NCBI GenBank assembly: GCA_050084515.1
Contig: CM114274.1
Location: 32,116,001 to 32,180,000, forward strand
DNA length: 64,000 nt
Direction of reading: 5' to 3'
From: Blasia pusilla
Lineage: Eukaryota; Marchantiophyta; Marchantiopsida; Blasiales
Under the pieces are notes generated by a model. It was given only the letters and a program-made list of their open reading frames with translations, made no database searches and was not told the origin of the DNA. Positions 33,494 through 46,049 of this stretch are shown here, piece by piece. The position numbers were made by a program, and so were the translations under genes. Every line of letters starts with the position of its first letter. The first letter of the stretch is position 1.

Positions 33494-36400
33494 TCATTCA
33501 TCAAACTTCATGTTTTCACACTCCTCCTTTATGGACGCGAAGAGGACCGTGCTTAGGTATCTCTCCCCAGCGCTGGGTAGTATCGTCACAATGAGCTTAC
33601 CAGCATTCTCTGGGCGTTTGGCAACCTACCAACCCCAACCAAACCGAGAGCGAGCAAGAAATACGTCAGTCCAGACAGACGGAATATCTGCCAATAACCT
33701 CCCAGATGAAAGCGCATGGCATGGAGAGGTGCACTTAATCATTGATTGAAGTCGTAGTTGCAGCAACATCAGAAAACATGGACACGGAGACTTGGAAGAT
33801 GTCAATAAACTATGAGGCGAAACCTGATGCTGAATTTCAAGTTTGAAGGGAGAATAACCCCCAATCCAGTGCATGACAACAATAGAAAAAATTAAACACG
33901 TCTCAGCGGTTCAGGTAATGAGGTAGTGCACTACCTTCAAAGCCCCGGCGAAAGCAGCACCTGATGATATGCCTACAAGCAAGCCCTCCTCAAGGGCAAG
34001 CCTCTTAGCAGCAGCAATAGATTCAGGACCACTGATACTTAAGAACTCATCAGGAATGGTTGTATCCGTGTTGCCTGGGATAAACCCTGGACCAATGCCT
34101 TGGACTGGGTGCGGACCTGGATTGCCCCCTGCAATTAAACAACGACCAATTTCTTCCATCAGCATTGGAAACAGAGTGTACAAATCATCCGACACAACAG
34201 TTCTTCCATCAGGACTGTCCACAGGTCGTAAAAATCAACAAAATAACACAACCCTCCTCTGTAACTTCAAAGGTGAAGTGCAGATGTCTCCAGCCTGATA
34301 TTTACAGGTGAGAACTCTTCAAAAGAATCACACATCTCAAGTCAAGCAGAGAACTTGCCCACAGGTTGTAAAAATCAACAAAATAACACAACCCTCCTCT
34401 GTAACTTCAAAGGTGAATCGCAGATGTCTCCAGCCTGATATTTACAGGTCGGAACTCTTCAAACGAATGACACATCTCAAGTCAAGCAGGGAACTTGCCT
34501 TGCATAACTGGACTTTCAGCTGGCTCAATTGCGATAACTTTCAAGTCCGGATTTTGACCCTTGAGATAACGACCTGCTCCTGTCATAGTCCCACCCGTCC
34601 CACACGCTGACACGAAGATATCGATTTTTCCCTCGGTTGCTGTCCATATCTCCGGTCCTGTTGCAATGTTGTAAGGCATCGAACGGATGAGTTGTAGCAG
34701 CTCTTTCAGAACTTGGCAACAAACTTATGGACTGCTGAGCATTTCAGAACTTAGCAACGGACTTATGGACTGCTGACTTATTGAACCTAACAAAACGAGG
34801 ACATCAAGATGTGGCTACACCAATTCGAATCTATCCTTTGGATCCGTTTACTTATATCAACTATTCATGGTTGTTGCCAGAAATTTCATGGCACTTTCCA
34901 AAGCATTGTACCAACCAATACAAAGCAAAGAGGAAGACACCCGAGAGGTAGTGAGCACTAGTGGAACACCACTAACGTCGACCAGCTAAACTGACAGTAA
35001 GTTACTGATAGAATGCTGCATCTCGCACTAATCTGAACTCTTTATAATTCTGTCAATCACTTCCATAGAAGAGCAATATGTAATCCACAGCGCAACAGTT
35101 CTTAAACTTGGTTAAGAAGTATCAAGCGAAGGCTTTTACAGGTCACAAACTTAGCTACGAATTCCGAATCACAAAAGTTGTAAGATTAAAAATTTGCTAA
35201 AAGAAGGACGTACCAGCAGATGAGTGTGGATGGGTAAGAGAATCTTACCCGTTGTTAGAAAGTGGGCTAGTGGATTTTGAGGATTCTCGAATTGGCCCAG
35301 CATATATGAATTTGGAATAGTTGCAAGTAGCTCGTTGCACTTGTTCAGTAATTCTGTAACACCCTTCATAGCATCTGGGGCCATTTCAAGAGTGAAGAAC
35401 CAAATTCAGTAACGTCAGTGACCCAAACGAGAGGATTATCCTGTAATGTACATCTGGGAAAGGGTAAAAGGAGGCTGTACTCTCAAGCAACACAATTGGA
35501 ATCACAACCAAATAAGCCTCTGAAGCATATCAGCAGATCAAGTCAAATAGCTGCTAGGATCTTACCACTGAACAAACAATTCCTAATCCACCCAACACAA
35601 ATACAACTTGCTGTGCCTTCAAACCTGTCAGATAAATTGTCGCCCCAAAGGCTGCCATGACCATTCGTCGCTCCATAGAGTAAGTGTGGGGCATCACTAC
35701 ACCCACCTTGTAACCTCTTCGGGGCCCAACAAACGCCAGCGCAATTCCCGTGTTGCCACTGGTTGGTTCTATGAGTGTCGTGACTCCAGGTGTTATTAAC
35801 CCCTTCTCTTCCGCATCCACAATCATCCTGCAAAACTAGAATCTGTCCCCTTTAATTACCACTGTGAGAGAGTGTGATCATCCTGCTGCTTACAAATTAA
35901 GAGCAAGACCTGTCTCAAGACCAAGTAGACTGAAACGAACGAAGCGCCAACATCGACGTAAAGCTGAGCACCACTGACGAAGTCAGCCGCACATTTTCCT
36001 GGGCGGCAGTGAGAACTCCAAGCTCAAAAGGATCAAGAGAGATCATTACTGCAAAGCTATTCTGTCCTTGACAGAGCAACCTGGATTGAGTCCCTCCAGC
36101 TTCACCACTATCCTGGCCTGTGCCTCCTCAGCCTTTGTGATATGATTTATTTCCACCAGGGGAGTCCATCCAATGAGCTGCATCATAACGAAAACCCACT
36201 CGAATGTTGAGACGCGACCCAGACTTTTGCAAGTCTACCTCGACAAATTGATGGAGAAGTGGCACTGGCCAGGCCTGTCCTCAAATGGGAGTTCGCGAAG
36301 CCGAAGACTGACTGCCTACACAGAGTGGAATGTTGCACACGCAGCGAAGGATATCTCCCTGCGCAGTGCGCATCCCTCTGCTACAGACTGCTAGTTCTTC

Positions 36401-36594
36401 AAATGCTGAGACTGGAAAGATCAGTGCAAACAGCTTCACGTATGCTCCCTCGTACATACCTCCGCCACACTCTGGTAGATTTTGGGTGCTTTGAATGGTG
36501 GGATTGGCACGTCCGCAGCATGTAGCTTCACGTTGGGAGCAGCCTCCTGCAATTCCAGCTTGGCCATTCCGCAATCGAGCTCCGTTTTTTCCAT
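33494..36594 (-). CDS. OASTL: Cysteine synthase-like PLP enzyme, copy B, 7 exons
   Basis: Exons: 36460-36594, 36050-36177, 35625-35827, 35249-35374, 34499-34657, 33935-34128, 33494-33625; 358 codons plus TGA, close to plant family lengths. Phases agree at every junction. All introns are GT-AG except the fifth, which has a GC donor (GCAAGT) at 34493-34498. Motifs: '[10 protein letters not shown]' at residues ~46-55, PLP lysine in 'CSVKDR' (~83), substrate loop 'EPTSGNTG', phosphate loop 'CGTGGTMTG', '[10 protein letters not shown]', '[11 protein letters not shown]', and 'PENAGKLIV...GERYLS' at the end. '[18 protein letters not shown]' is closer to mitochondrial cyanoalanine synthases than to cytosolic O-acetylserine thiol-lyases, so the exact reaction is open. 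The N terminus ('[16 protein letters not shown]') does not look like a transit peptide. Start ATG at 36594; the alternative is at 36567. Confidence 0.87.
34219..34498. repeat. 140-bp tandem duplication in synthase intron 5
   Basis: Two copies (34219-34358, 34359-34498) share CCACAGG, GTAAAAATCAACAAAATAAC and GTCAAGCAG-GAACTTGCC with few differences. The second ends exactly at the exon 5 border and includes the GC donor, so the first copy carries a decoy donor-like GAACTTGCC. Copy A has a single unit. Confidence 0.75.
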
Positions 36595-36603
36595 CTCCAC
36601 TCG

Positions 36604-36780
36604 TTCAGATCGCACTCCCACAACCCCAAGGCGTGGAATTCAGCCGTCGACTTAGCTCCCACTGCTCCTGCTCCTCTCCTCTCCTCTTTCAGATCGCTCT
36701 CCCACAACCCCTAGCCTTCGAATTCAGCCGTCGAATTAGCTCCCACTGCTCCTGCTCCTCTCCTCTCCTCTCCTCTCTTG
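36604..36780. repeat. Tandem duplication upstream of the synthase start
   Basis: A block of about 90 bp (CAGATCGC..CTCCCACAACCCC.., GAATTCAGCCGTCGA, TAGCTCCCACTGCTCCTGCTC, CTCTCCTCTCC) occurs twice. Copy A has it once. It lies where the 5' leader and promoter of the minus-strand synthase should be and is rich in CTCCT runs. Confidence 0.7.
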
Positions 36781-36885
36781 GACCTTCACAGAAAGCACGT
36801 ATCGGAGTGGCGGTCGAATTCGAAGCGCAGTCGCAGTTCGCCGAGCACTCGAGCCTCCGCACGTGGATTCTTATAAGATCCGAGG

Positions 36886-38532
36886 ACCCATCACAGGAAA
36901 CATCGTATCGTGTTTCTTGAAAACAAAGTACCAGTACCCGCGGTGGGCTCCACTTTACCGCTGCGACGATAAGGTTAAAGGTCCCATTACCCCGCCAGAT
37001 GCGTTTGTTTCCTCCCGACTAGTTCGTCAGGTCGTCGCTCACCGGAGGACGAACGAACGCTGTTTCATCGATCCCCGACGCAACGCACGACTACATCTGT
37101 CAACTCCAACTTCTCTCGGTCTCAGTCTCAGTCTCAGTCTCAGACTCAGACCCTTACACCTTTCTCGCTCACCTCCACACTCTCGGTCTCCGTCGGCGTC
37201 CGATTCCGAGTCGAGCGTGCGCTCCTCAGTTTCTTCACTCCGAAGCCTTGACTGCGCAACAATCGTCCACCCATTCGCCGCCACACGTCCCACGGATCGT
37301 CCACGCTCTCCAACTCGGAAGGAAACAGCCCAACTGCTCCTCGAGTCTCCCACCACGAGCGACAATGAACAAAAGCTATGAATTGGCCTCTAAATTTGGA
37401 GCTGCACGGCTCCGCCTTTGACAGTGGAGGGTGGATGGGTCCAAGAGCGAGTCATGTCCTACCTGTCGTGTGCCACGCTCACCATTTATTCCTCGTTCCT
37501 CGTTACTAGCCAGTGGGTACTGGGTAGCTCTCGTGTTTCCACGATGCGCACACATATAGATGACCCGATTTCCTCACCTTCCTCAAAAAATATACACTTT
37601 AATAGAAACTGGGATGGAAAACCCATCGGGATACAAAGGAGCAAAAAACCCGCGGGCCTCCCCCCTTCTGTCGAAATCAGCCCCCATTCGTTCGTTCATT
37701 TCGTCGGTTAGTTAGGGCTCGCGAGAACTCTTTAGTCGGCTCCCACTGCCATGACTCACCTAACTCCAGCTGCCACCGAAGTAAGCGAAGTGGACGGAGG
37801 TGGGCGATCACCTTCGCATCCACATGGACGTCTTTTGGGACTCGATTCGTGAGTCTGTCAGTCGGTGACTTTCTGTAATATCGACGGCGCCCGTTGGCAC
37901 TCGGGCTGTCCATGCCATGCCATGCCAGCTGGGTTCCCTTCCTGTACGGCACGGATGCACTGGGGCGATGAGAATCGATGGTGCCCAGGGCATTTTCGGG
38001 CTGGGAGGGAGGGTCGCTTCGGTTTCGTTACGACCATTTGCATGCTTCGCACGCCGCACCATGCTTCTTCGGGTATCCGTCCAACTTCGTCGCGGATTCC
38101 ACGAGATTGTGCTGTTGTCTGCTTCTTATTGCTCTAACTAATAACTGATGAACTCCGTGAGGAAGTCGAGTGCATGACTGCGATCTTCGATGAAACAATC
38201 GTAGCCGTAGGAGAGGGATATCCACATACTGCCATGCACATTTTCTAGCGATTTTTTTAGGAGGGGGTTTGAGAGCTTAGTAAAATAGTACACAACTTAC
38301 AGTTATTTTATAAATAAATTATATCATGAGGATGGGGTATCCTGGTATACATTTTGGCCTACTCGCATATGACACTTGTAACATGCTAAATTAACATAGC
38401 AAAGGCTAATTTAACTAAGGAGATAGTATATCCACTTTATTATAAAATAGACAAAGAAAGGTAATGACAACTCAAAAGAGGAGTCAAAAAATGCCAAAAA
38501 GAAAACGGCAGCAAGCCAACGCAAACACCGGC
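36886..38532. other. Intergenic, moderately GC-rich then AT-rich
   Basis: It holds a short CAGTCT/CTCAGT microsatellite near 37120-37152. ORFs here overlap in many frames and show no family features. Composition turns AT-rich after 38230. The left part may be promoter of the synthase gene; nothing else is supported. Confidence 0.35.
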
Positions 38533-41500
38533 TCAACGAGCTACACGATTGATAACCTGAAACAAATCTGACAAGACCACGAGTGGTTGGTCAAACGTGA
38601 ATGGACGACAAGGCAAGCGACCCCCCACCACCTCCGCACCACGTATCAATGCCAAGGCTTGTGCACGTTGTAAGGCCACTGAGATGCATTGTTGAAAATA
38701 AGTAGTAACTACCGAGAGAGAAGGACTACGGGAAGGGGCAAGGTGATGATTCTTGAGGGAGTGGTAAGCACATGTTTTCAGGAAAGTATCAAAAGACACA
38801 TGTAAATGACCGAATACTTCCACTGCAAAAGGAATAAATCCATTAGTCGCATGTCTCTCAATATAACTTAACTCCTTGATTCTTTCTGCATCTTCGGCCA
38901 CCAAACCTTTGGTATGTGCGGCTCGACACACCAAGTCAGAACGTGTTGGATCAGCAACCACCATATCACCTAGTGTCCAAAATCCACCTCAAGACATAAC
39001 AAGATCCACTCTCCGATGAGAGGTTGCTTGTGTGGTTGAAGGTAGGACATTGAGTTGCTCTTGCCCAACAGTATATCCTGCAGTACGAGCCACCGATGCT
39101 ACCGCCTCTCTAATGACATCATGTAGGCCGTTCGTTCTCCACCATGTGCACATCGGAGAATATGGATACCCTTGGCATCAATGGGATCCCTGCATACACA
39201 ATTCGGCACACCTAAGAGAGAAGGGTGGGGAAGTCCAAGAAGTTACTGCAAAGTTGTCGAGAATATACTTCGAGGAAGACAAAATGGAAGAATAAGAGGA
39301 TTTGCAATAAGCCATGCCCTGCTCCGATATCTGCACTTGAACGTAGACGAGCTCGATTAGCGTCAGAGCATGCCTCGGAGAGAATGATGGAAAAGTTGAT
39401 TTGATGCAGATTCTCGGAGATATGCTCTTAAAGTCGATCAAGCCCTTCCGTAATCAGTTCACTGAAAGGGGGTAGAATTGCTTGTGTAGCAAGAGGAAGA
39501 AGAGCTCGTGCAGATCTCAGTTGTTGTTGAAATAACAAGTCCCCCCTCCTCTACATGGGCGATATGATCCATCAAGATAGGTGTATCTCCTTGGAGAAAC
39601 CTTGAAGCCATAATCGGTGCTGCCAATGCCCAACTCCCCAAAAAGGCTGGGAGAGCAGATGCGACTGTGGAGGACAGTCCCACCCCTCCAAAAGAAATAG
39701 GCAAGATAGCTTGTCATGAATCAAAGACACCATCCTCTCCCTCAAAGGTATTCGGGCCAAGAAGTTGACCAAAAGTTGCCAAGATAGAAGCGTCAAAAGA
39801 GGCCAACCAATGTAAGAACCTTGAAGTGGGAGGACAAGTACAAAGAAGGTAGGAAGGACGTCGTAGAAAACATTGGGAGAGAATCCCATAAGCCACTTGG
39901 AGATCCCTTAGATGAGGTAACAAATGAAGCCGTTGCACGTCTTTCAAAAGGGCCTCATCCAAGAACTTTGAGACATAGTTGATGAAGCCAATTGGGACCC
40001 CAAGAACTCTAACCCCTTCAATGTAGATGGGAAAATCAGGAGTAGGTGGGATGAATGTTGAGGGAAGGCATGAAGGAGATCATACTCCACATTTACTAGG
40101 TTGGACTTTAAGGTTTAAGAAAGAGATTTGCTCCATGAAATGGGTATAAGCAGGAACCACTTCAAAAGGAGGACCTAGAATGTGAGTGTCATCAACAATA
40201 GAAGGGAAAAGTCAAGATGGAAATGCTTGCGCTGATGCTCGAAGGGGACAAAAATGGGCAATGGCAAAGAGTGGGCCACCCATGGGATCACCTTGACTTG
40301 TGCCACAAGCCGATTGTAGAATACTATATTCCCCAAAAGTAGCATGATGGGAATAAATAATGGGCGTATCATAGGCATAGAAGGAGCGAACAAATGGAAT
40401 GAGGCTCGCGAGTTGTCCTCCTACACAAAGTAACTCCTCAAAGATGGCCGCACGAGAAACTAAATTGAATGCGTTAGCCACATCAACTTGAATTGCTACC
40501 CAATCTGGACGAATATCAAGAGTGGAGCGAATCCCATGCACCACAACTTTACAACCTCTAGGAGTTGCCACTCCAAATTAATGAGGAAATAAGTGGGCAC
40601 TAAAGTGAGGATGAAATTGCAAGCATAGGGATCGACTAACCAAGCGGTATAAAACCTCTCCAACAGCCAAAGGGCGCACACCTGAAGGAGGCTTATCCAT
40701 AGCCAACAAACGACAAGCCCCTTAGAGCCTAGAGACAGAGAATGAGAGATGACTTGCCGCCATATGTGCACACACCTTATATAGAGAGACATGGCCACTT
40801 GTTGAATCTGTTGGGATAAAGCAATCGTGGAGATACTCAAAAACCATCCCTGATAGCCCGCTTGCTGATAAGCGAGGAGTATGCACAAAAGCCCTTGTGA
40901 AAACCTCCAAATCAAGCTCCAGGTCAAGGTCCGTTGTATAGTCTTTCACAGAAGGTGGAGCATCGCCACTTGAAGGAGGATGAAGAGCTTCTAAGAGAGC
41001 TACTCTTTCCACACTTGGGACCGCCGGAGAAAGAGAACCCAATGCTCGAGTTGCAGGTGAAAACTCACCAACCTGCCCCAAAAGTAGACTTCGTCGAAGG
41101 CGTTGTTGTATTGAAGGCCTCCCATGAGTGGCATATTGAGTGGGATGAGTCGCAGCTAAGGCCTCTGCTCGAAGTACATGCTCATTCTGAAGATTCTTCC
41201 AATCCCTAGACATAAAGCGTTGAATACGTGTGGAGGTTTCACGATGACCCGCTACACCACCCCTTGGAGGGAGGACTAAAACCCATTGTGGGGAGACTAA
41301 TAGGAGATACCAATATTTGTGGGGTCATCCCTAACCTTTCTAATGGGAAAATCAAAGCTTGTTGGGTGATGGGGCAAAGAGCAATAGGAATGTGAGTGTA
41401 GAGTTTAGGACGAGGAAGACCTGGATGGAAGAGCAAAGGAGATCAATTTGGCTTAACTAGGTCCAAGCAATTGTTGTGGGGATTGCAGTAGGAGGTGGTA

Positions 41501-42148
41501 TCGGGTTAGGGATTGAAGGCCCATGCATGGGTCGACAGTACCGCTGATGTCTTTTGATCCCATTAGGAGCAACTCCTTACCACAAGGTATGCAACCTTGT
41601 GGTAAGGAGTTTGCTCATTTCTTCCGGATTCTCCTCTTCTCCCTTGGTACAAATGGAGAAGTAGAAGGGTTACAAGGAGAGGAGGTGGGAGGTGCAAGAG
41701 GTGGTGATGGCCGACGATGAGGGGGTAAGTAGGTTGGGGAAGGAGGAGGAGGAAGAGGGGAGATTTGGGTAGAATAGATGGGAGTTGGAAGCAAGGGCAT
41801 AGATGAGATATATGGGGATGGCAAAGTAGAAGGATTCGATAATAATGGATCAAGATTAGGCTCAATAAGACAAGGCGAAGAAGGGAGAAGAGGAGAATCC
41901 GAAAGAAATGTAGCAAGTGTAATGGGTGTATTAGCATGTGGAGGAAAATGGCAAGATCTACGATGAGGAGGTGAATCAGGGAGAGAGGTTACAGCTGTAG
42001 GAAGGCGTGTAAAACCAGATAAGCAAGTAGATGGAGAATCCAACTCCATCTCTGATGACATAGAAGTAAAGGTAGGCAAGTCATCGAAGACAAAGAAAAA
42101 CATATGAAACGTGGTTAGGAGAAAGCATGAGAATAACAAGCAAAGCAA
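38533..42148 (-). pseudogene. LINE-like retrotransposon ORF, reverse transcriptase (decayed)
   Basis: Minus-strand segments in order: a Ser/Pro-rich N-terminal part (41615-42148) with 'CIPCGKEL' just after it; 'SGLSGMVFEYLHDCF' (near 40830); reverse-transcriptase core at 40212-40571 ('VAIQVDVANAFNLVSR', then 'ACGTSQGDPMGGPLFAIAHF'); a linker with frame changes (39459-39962); and a C-terminal domain at 38533-38964 ('MVVADPTRSDLVCRAA', 'FIPFAVEVFG', 'ISVALQRAQA'). The last resembles restriction-like endonuclease tails of some non-LTR elements. The Y-x-D-D catalytic box is not visible because the frame breaks between about 39962 and 40212, so it is inactive. The order of domains supports one element; its termini were not found. 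Confidence 0.7.
41571..41611. repeat. Perfect 18-bp hairpin
   Basis: Arms AACTCCTTACCACAAGGT (41571-41588) and its exact complement (41594-41611) around a 5-base loop. It falls where the LINE ORF encodes 'NSLPQGCIPCGKEL'. Confidence 0.85.
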
Positions 42149-44494
42149 AAGTAGTGGAATTCGTCCAAAAGAAATTTAGATGGAGAGAAGAAGATTAGGC
42201 AATACCGAATTGATGATTGAAAGTTACTATAAGAAAAATATAGAAAGCAATTAAAAAGGAAAAGTGATCTATATGGTACCGAAAGAGGTGGCTCAAGAAT
42301 ATGAATTTCTAATGTCCTTAAGGAGATGGCAAAGGTATGTACGGGCGAAACAGTAAGGTAAGGAGTTGAAAGTGCAAGGAAGACTTTTGGGAGGAATTGA
42401 CCTAAAACAAACCCGTTCAAAAAAAGGCGCTTATAGAGGAGGGAGAAAAACTATAAAACCTACTTGATATGAAAAGAACGAGCTCGTCAAGATGATTGAA
42501 ACAAGCCCAAGCATGTCCAAAACTGATATTCCAGAAGAAAGTTATGAAAGAAATTGGAAACACCTAAAAAGAGGATATGAGGAGTAAGTAAGCCATCCAC
42601 CAATGACCGCTATGAGGAAATGAGTTCGCAATGTTGGGCCCAGCCTGTATCAAAAGATCCAAAAAAGCAAGAGGAATCCCTTAAATCAATGGTAACATGG
42701 TATCACTCTATAAGGAGAGCGCTATGTTTAAAATTGCGTATAGGAATCTATGAGCACATTTAGGAGAGAAAGAGGTCCAAAGATCCCAAGAACTTTGGAA
42801 AACTCAATCTTAAGTGGAAAAAATAAGAACCTAAAGTTCAAGCTTGAGAAGATGAACACAATGGGCCTTAGATTGAAAATATTGGATCACCATAAAAAGA
42901 GTTACAAGCAAAATTCTAGACGTCCCTCCATCTCCTCTGCCATAGTCCTCCTCCTCCATCATTCACGAGTAGACCGGGAGCATGACACTTTCAGTCATGC
43001 TCTCGGTCTACAAGGAGATACTTTTCTCTCATGGCACCACCATTATACTAGTTTCTACTATTGTAGATCATATTTTAGTTGAATTAAGCGTCGACATTTG
43101 ACTTACCATTCAAATTCCAAATTATTGCGTGCATGTTATGGCATGCATGTATTTCTAGGGCTTACAATGTGACTGACTAGTAATTATACCATTGCGGAAA
43201 GGAGGACTTTGGTACTCTTTCTACGTGGAGGATGAGGTCTTTGGTTGATTATTTGCTTCTTCTTTTTCAATTTCAACTTCAATTTCCTCATGTTTAGACG
43301 TTGGGAAAACAATTTTCAATTTGGTGGAGGTTTAATAAAATTACTGGGATGTTTGGACCTCCTCTTTGCGATAATAAGCTCATATAACCCAAAGTGCAAC
43401 AATTACAATCATTGTGTTCTACTTCTGGTTTGACGGGCTTCTACAACCGATTACAAGGTTCATCTTGCTTTACTCAAATTTTCATTCATGTCTGCACCAA
43501 CATTACACCTCTTCCAATTGTAACAAACATTTGAGGGTAGTTTTCATCTGCTCCGCGGATGCTTATTTTGGAGAACTGATTTTCTTATGCTTATTCCACT
43601 TAAGCATATTCCTTACTTTATCAATATTTTCCCTCATTACTTCATCCTTGTTTAGAATTTCCACCTCCAAAAAGACTTTCTAGATACAAACTAACGACCA
43701 CGTTCTTTTGACATATTATAGCTATTTCTTTTAGTCCTAAAGTTGTATCCTTAATTGGTTACATGACTATGATGGAGGCCTAAATAAAGCACCCTCAAAA
43801 GCAAACAGACACTGGCTCTACTTTTTTCAGCCCACTTAAATAATATGTTGAAAAAACATGCTAATTCAATGGTTTCCTATTGAAACTCTAGATCACAAGT
43901 ATGATAAGTCGATTGACCATGAAATATAGAGGGAAAAAAATATTCTTATATTCTAATGAACTTCTTGTAAACATCCAAGCTGGCCTTTTTGTATATATAG
44001 TCTAATATATAGTAGCATCACATTAATAATAATCTAATGCCATCACATTATTTTTGGCATTAGACCATGATTCACAAGATATAACTTAAAAGGAGGTGCG
44101 GTAAGAGGAGAGGAAGAGAGGAAGAGAGGAGAGAGGAGAGAGGAAACTACCTTCAACTGAAAGAGATACTTTTTTTTGAAGAGAGTTTCCGTTGGGTTGA
44201 AGAGAGGAACTTTTTGTATGAATTTTTTTGCACTTTTCTGCTCAGTTCTTAAGCGCTCCCACAGTTTTTTTTTCCTCTTCCACATTTTGGCAACCCCTCT
44301 GAGTCCAACGAGTTGCAAATTGCACAAAATTTAGAAAACTGAAAAATCAGTGGAATCATAAGTGTGGAACCAATCACTTTTTCCATCCAAGGTCTAGAAA
44401 AAATCTATCATTTGCCCTCGGCTGAATAGAGTTCAAGCTCAAAGTGAAGGTTCTGGAAAAATGAAAGTACAGTCTAAAACCTCATTTTGCATCC
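42149..44494. other. Intergenic, AT-rich, with a hairpin and a purine tract
   Basis: No gene recognised. A hairpin at 42969-43011 (18-bp arms with one G-T wobble, 7-base loop) is miRNA-precursor-like only in shape. At 44097-44145 there is a GAGAGGAAGAGAGG-type purine tract; a pyrimidine tract of similar make-up lies at 54107-54134, inverted relative to it. Confidence 0.4.
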
Positions 44495-45768
44495 TCAAAG
44501 TGGTTTGTTGAAAATACTTCGCACTTCTTTGAGGGACAGAATTGGTTGGTGGATTCCTACTCCTACCTCCGACTCTCTTAAAACTACAAGCAACACATAG
44601 TACATGTGCTTACAAGGGAAATACCTATTGCCACTTGTCTCTCTTTGGACAAAGTCATCACATGAACATGTGGGAAAGCAACAGATGTGCACCACATACA
44701 CCCATGTGACACTTGAATTTACAATTTTGTTCCTGACCCAATACATCCTTCCTATTTCATTGCCATTGTGGATATCTTTTGTGGCGATGATCTCCATTTT
44801 TGCCTCTCGAGCTGATGCAATTCGCTTTGCTCTCTCCACTATTGGCCTACACATTCTGTTTCTCTTCACCCCATTTCTAGACTCAAACAGAAACAGTGGA
44901 TTGAGATCATCCACCTTCTCCGGGTACATGTTGACATCAATCTTGGGTTGAATAAAAAATGCGAAGGTCTCTGTAATGCGAACATGCTCTGAAATTCCTC
45001 TGTCTATGAGTATGAAACCGACACTTTTAAGATTGTCCACTTCATCTTGAGTGCAATTCGTACCTGCGGCGATGGGCCAAATCGTGGGGGTATTCCCCGG
45101 AGCTCCAATGGCAGCCGGATAAGACTTTCAGAAAGCGCAAGATTCATTTGGGCAGAAGAAGTACTTCAATTGATCCCTGCTCCTCGTGAAACGATCAAAG
45201 GTTTTGAGTCCCCAAAACCCAGCAGTGGTCGTCCAATCCTTGTACAATTCTTATTTAGGAAAGTGCCGCATGCTCTCCTAATGCCATCAGATCCTGCCGT
45301 GTAAGTGGGTCCACGTCCAGGGTTGCTCCGAGATATATGCCACCGTTTCAGGTTGCAATCCACCTCCATGACCGGAATCCCATATTGTTCAACCACCCCA
45401 GCGACCGGAAATTGCGAGCTTCCAGCAACGGAGGGCTTTTGAAATAAAACATTCACTGATTTTGGAAAAGTTACTCCATCACGGATTTGGGAGCAATCTG
45501 GGGTCCCAAAATACCTAGGCGGCGTAATTTCCTCATCCAAATCAATCACCGGATTTATTCCCCGATGCTGCCTCTTCACCTGCCTGAATTCAAGATACTT
45601 ATCTGGTCTCCACGAGTCTTGCTGGGACTGCTCTACCACCATCTGTATCGGACGTCTTGAAACGCGCCCATGAATATCCCCACCAATGTGTACGTCTTGC
45701 TCAAGGGGAGTTCCTGCTACGTACCCATTGAAGGCTTCCACATAGAGTTTCTCATCACCCGATCTCAT
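44495..45768 (-). pseudogene. SWIM zinc-finger protein, two open segments
   Basis: The downstream segment (44495-45040, 181 codons) contains a SWIM zinc finger: 'CSCDDFVQ', then 'YFPCKHMYYVLLVVL', fitting C-x-C-xn-C-x-H. SWIM fingers are typical of MULE transposases and of some chromatin and stress proteins. The upstream segment (45166-45768, 200 codons) is in another frame ('FNGYVAGTPLEQDVHIGG', 'VVEQYGIPVMEVDC') and is joined either by an intron or by a frameshift. No DDE transposase core is visible in either, so I cannot call it a MULE. It is divergent from the methyltransferase-like gene starting at 46877, with hairpin cluster 1 between them. Confidence 0.5.
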
Positions 45769-46049
45769 AGCCGCCCTAACATAGAGCTCGTAGATCGAAG
45801 GTCCCCTTCATTTTGTTATGCCTTTTGTGAGGAAGATATGGGATGATGCAGACTGTAGCATTGCTCTTGCTTGGTCTTGTTGGCATGCCTCCACAAGTGA
45901 AATTCTTTGGATGTGAGGATCTCCACGAGCAATGAACACTTTCTGCTCCACTTATGTTGGGATAGAGGGCATTTTCATGAATGTTCAATCCCTGCAGCAA
46001 CGGCACTGTGAGAAGGGAACCAAAATAGCTCTATGAGCAAAAAAAAAGC

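Larger units (their letters stand above)
30275..36885. repeat. Segmental duplication, copy B (TIM14 + synthase)
   Basis: Collinear partner of 17490-22640 in the same orientation, 12-13 kb away. It is the more complete copy, holding every exon of both genes. Small copy-specific tandem duplications lie at 34219-34498 and 36604-36780. Confidence 0.85.

Noticed and set aside
36863-38141. Possible gene beyond the synthase start
   Set aside because: Several Ser/Arg-rich ORFs overlap on both strands with no family features; part is microsatellite.
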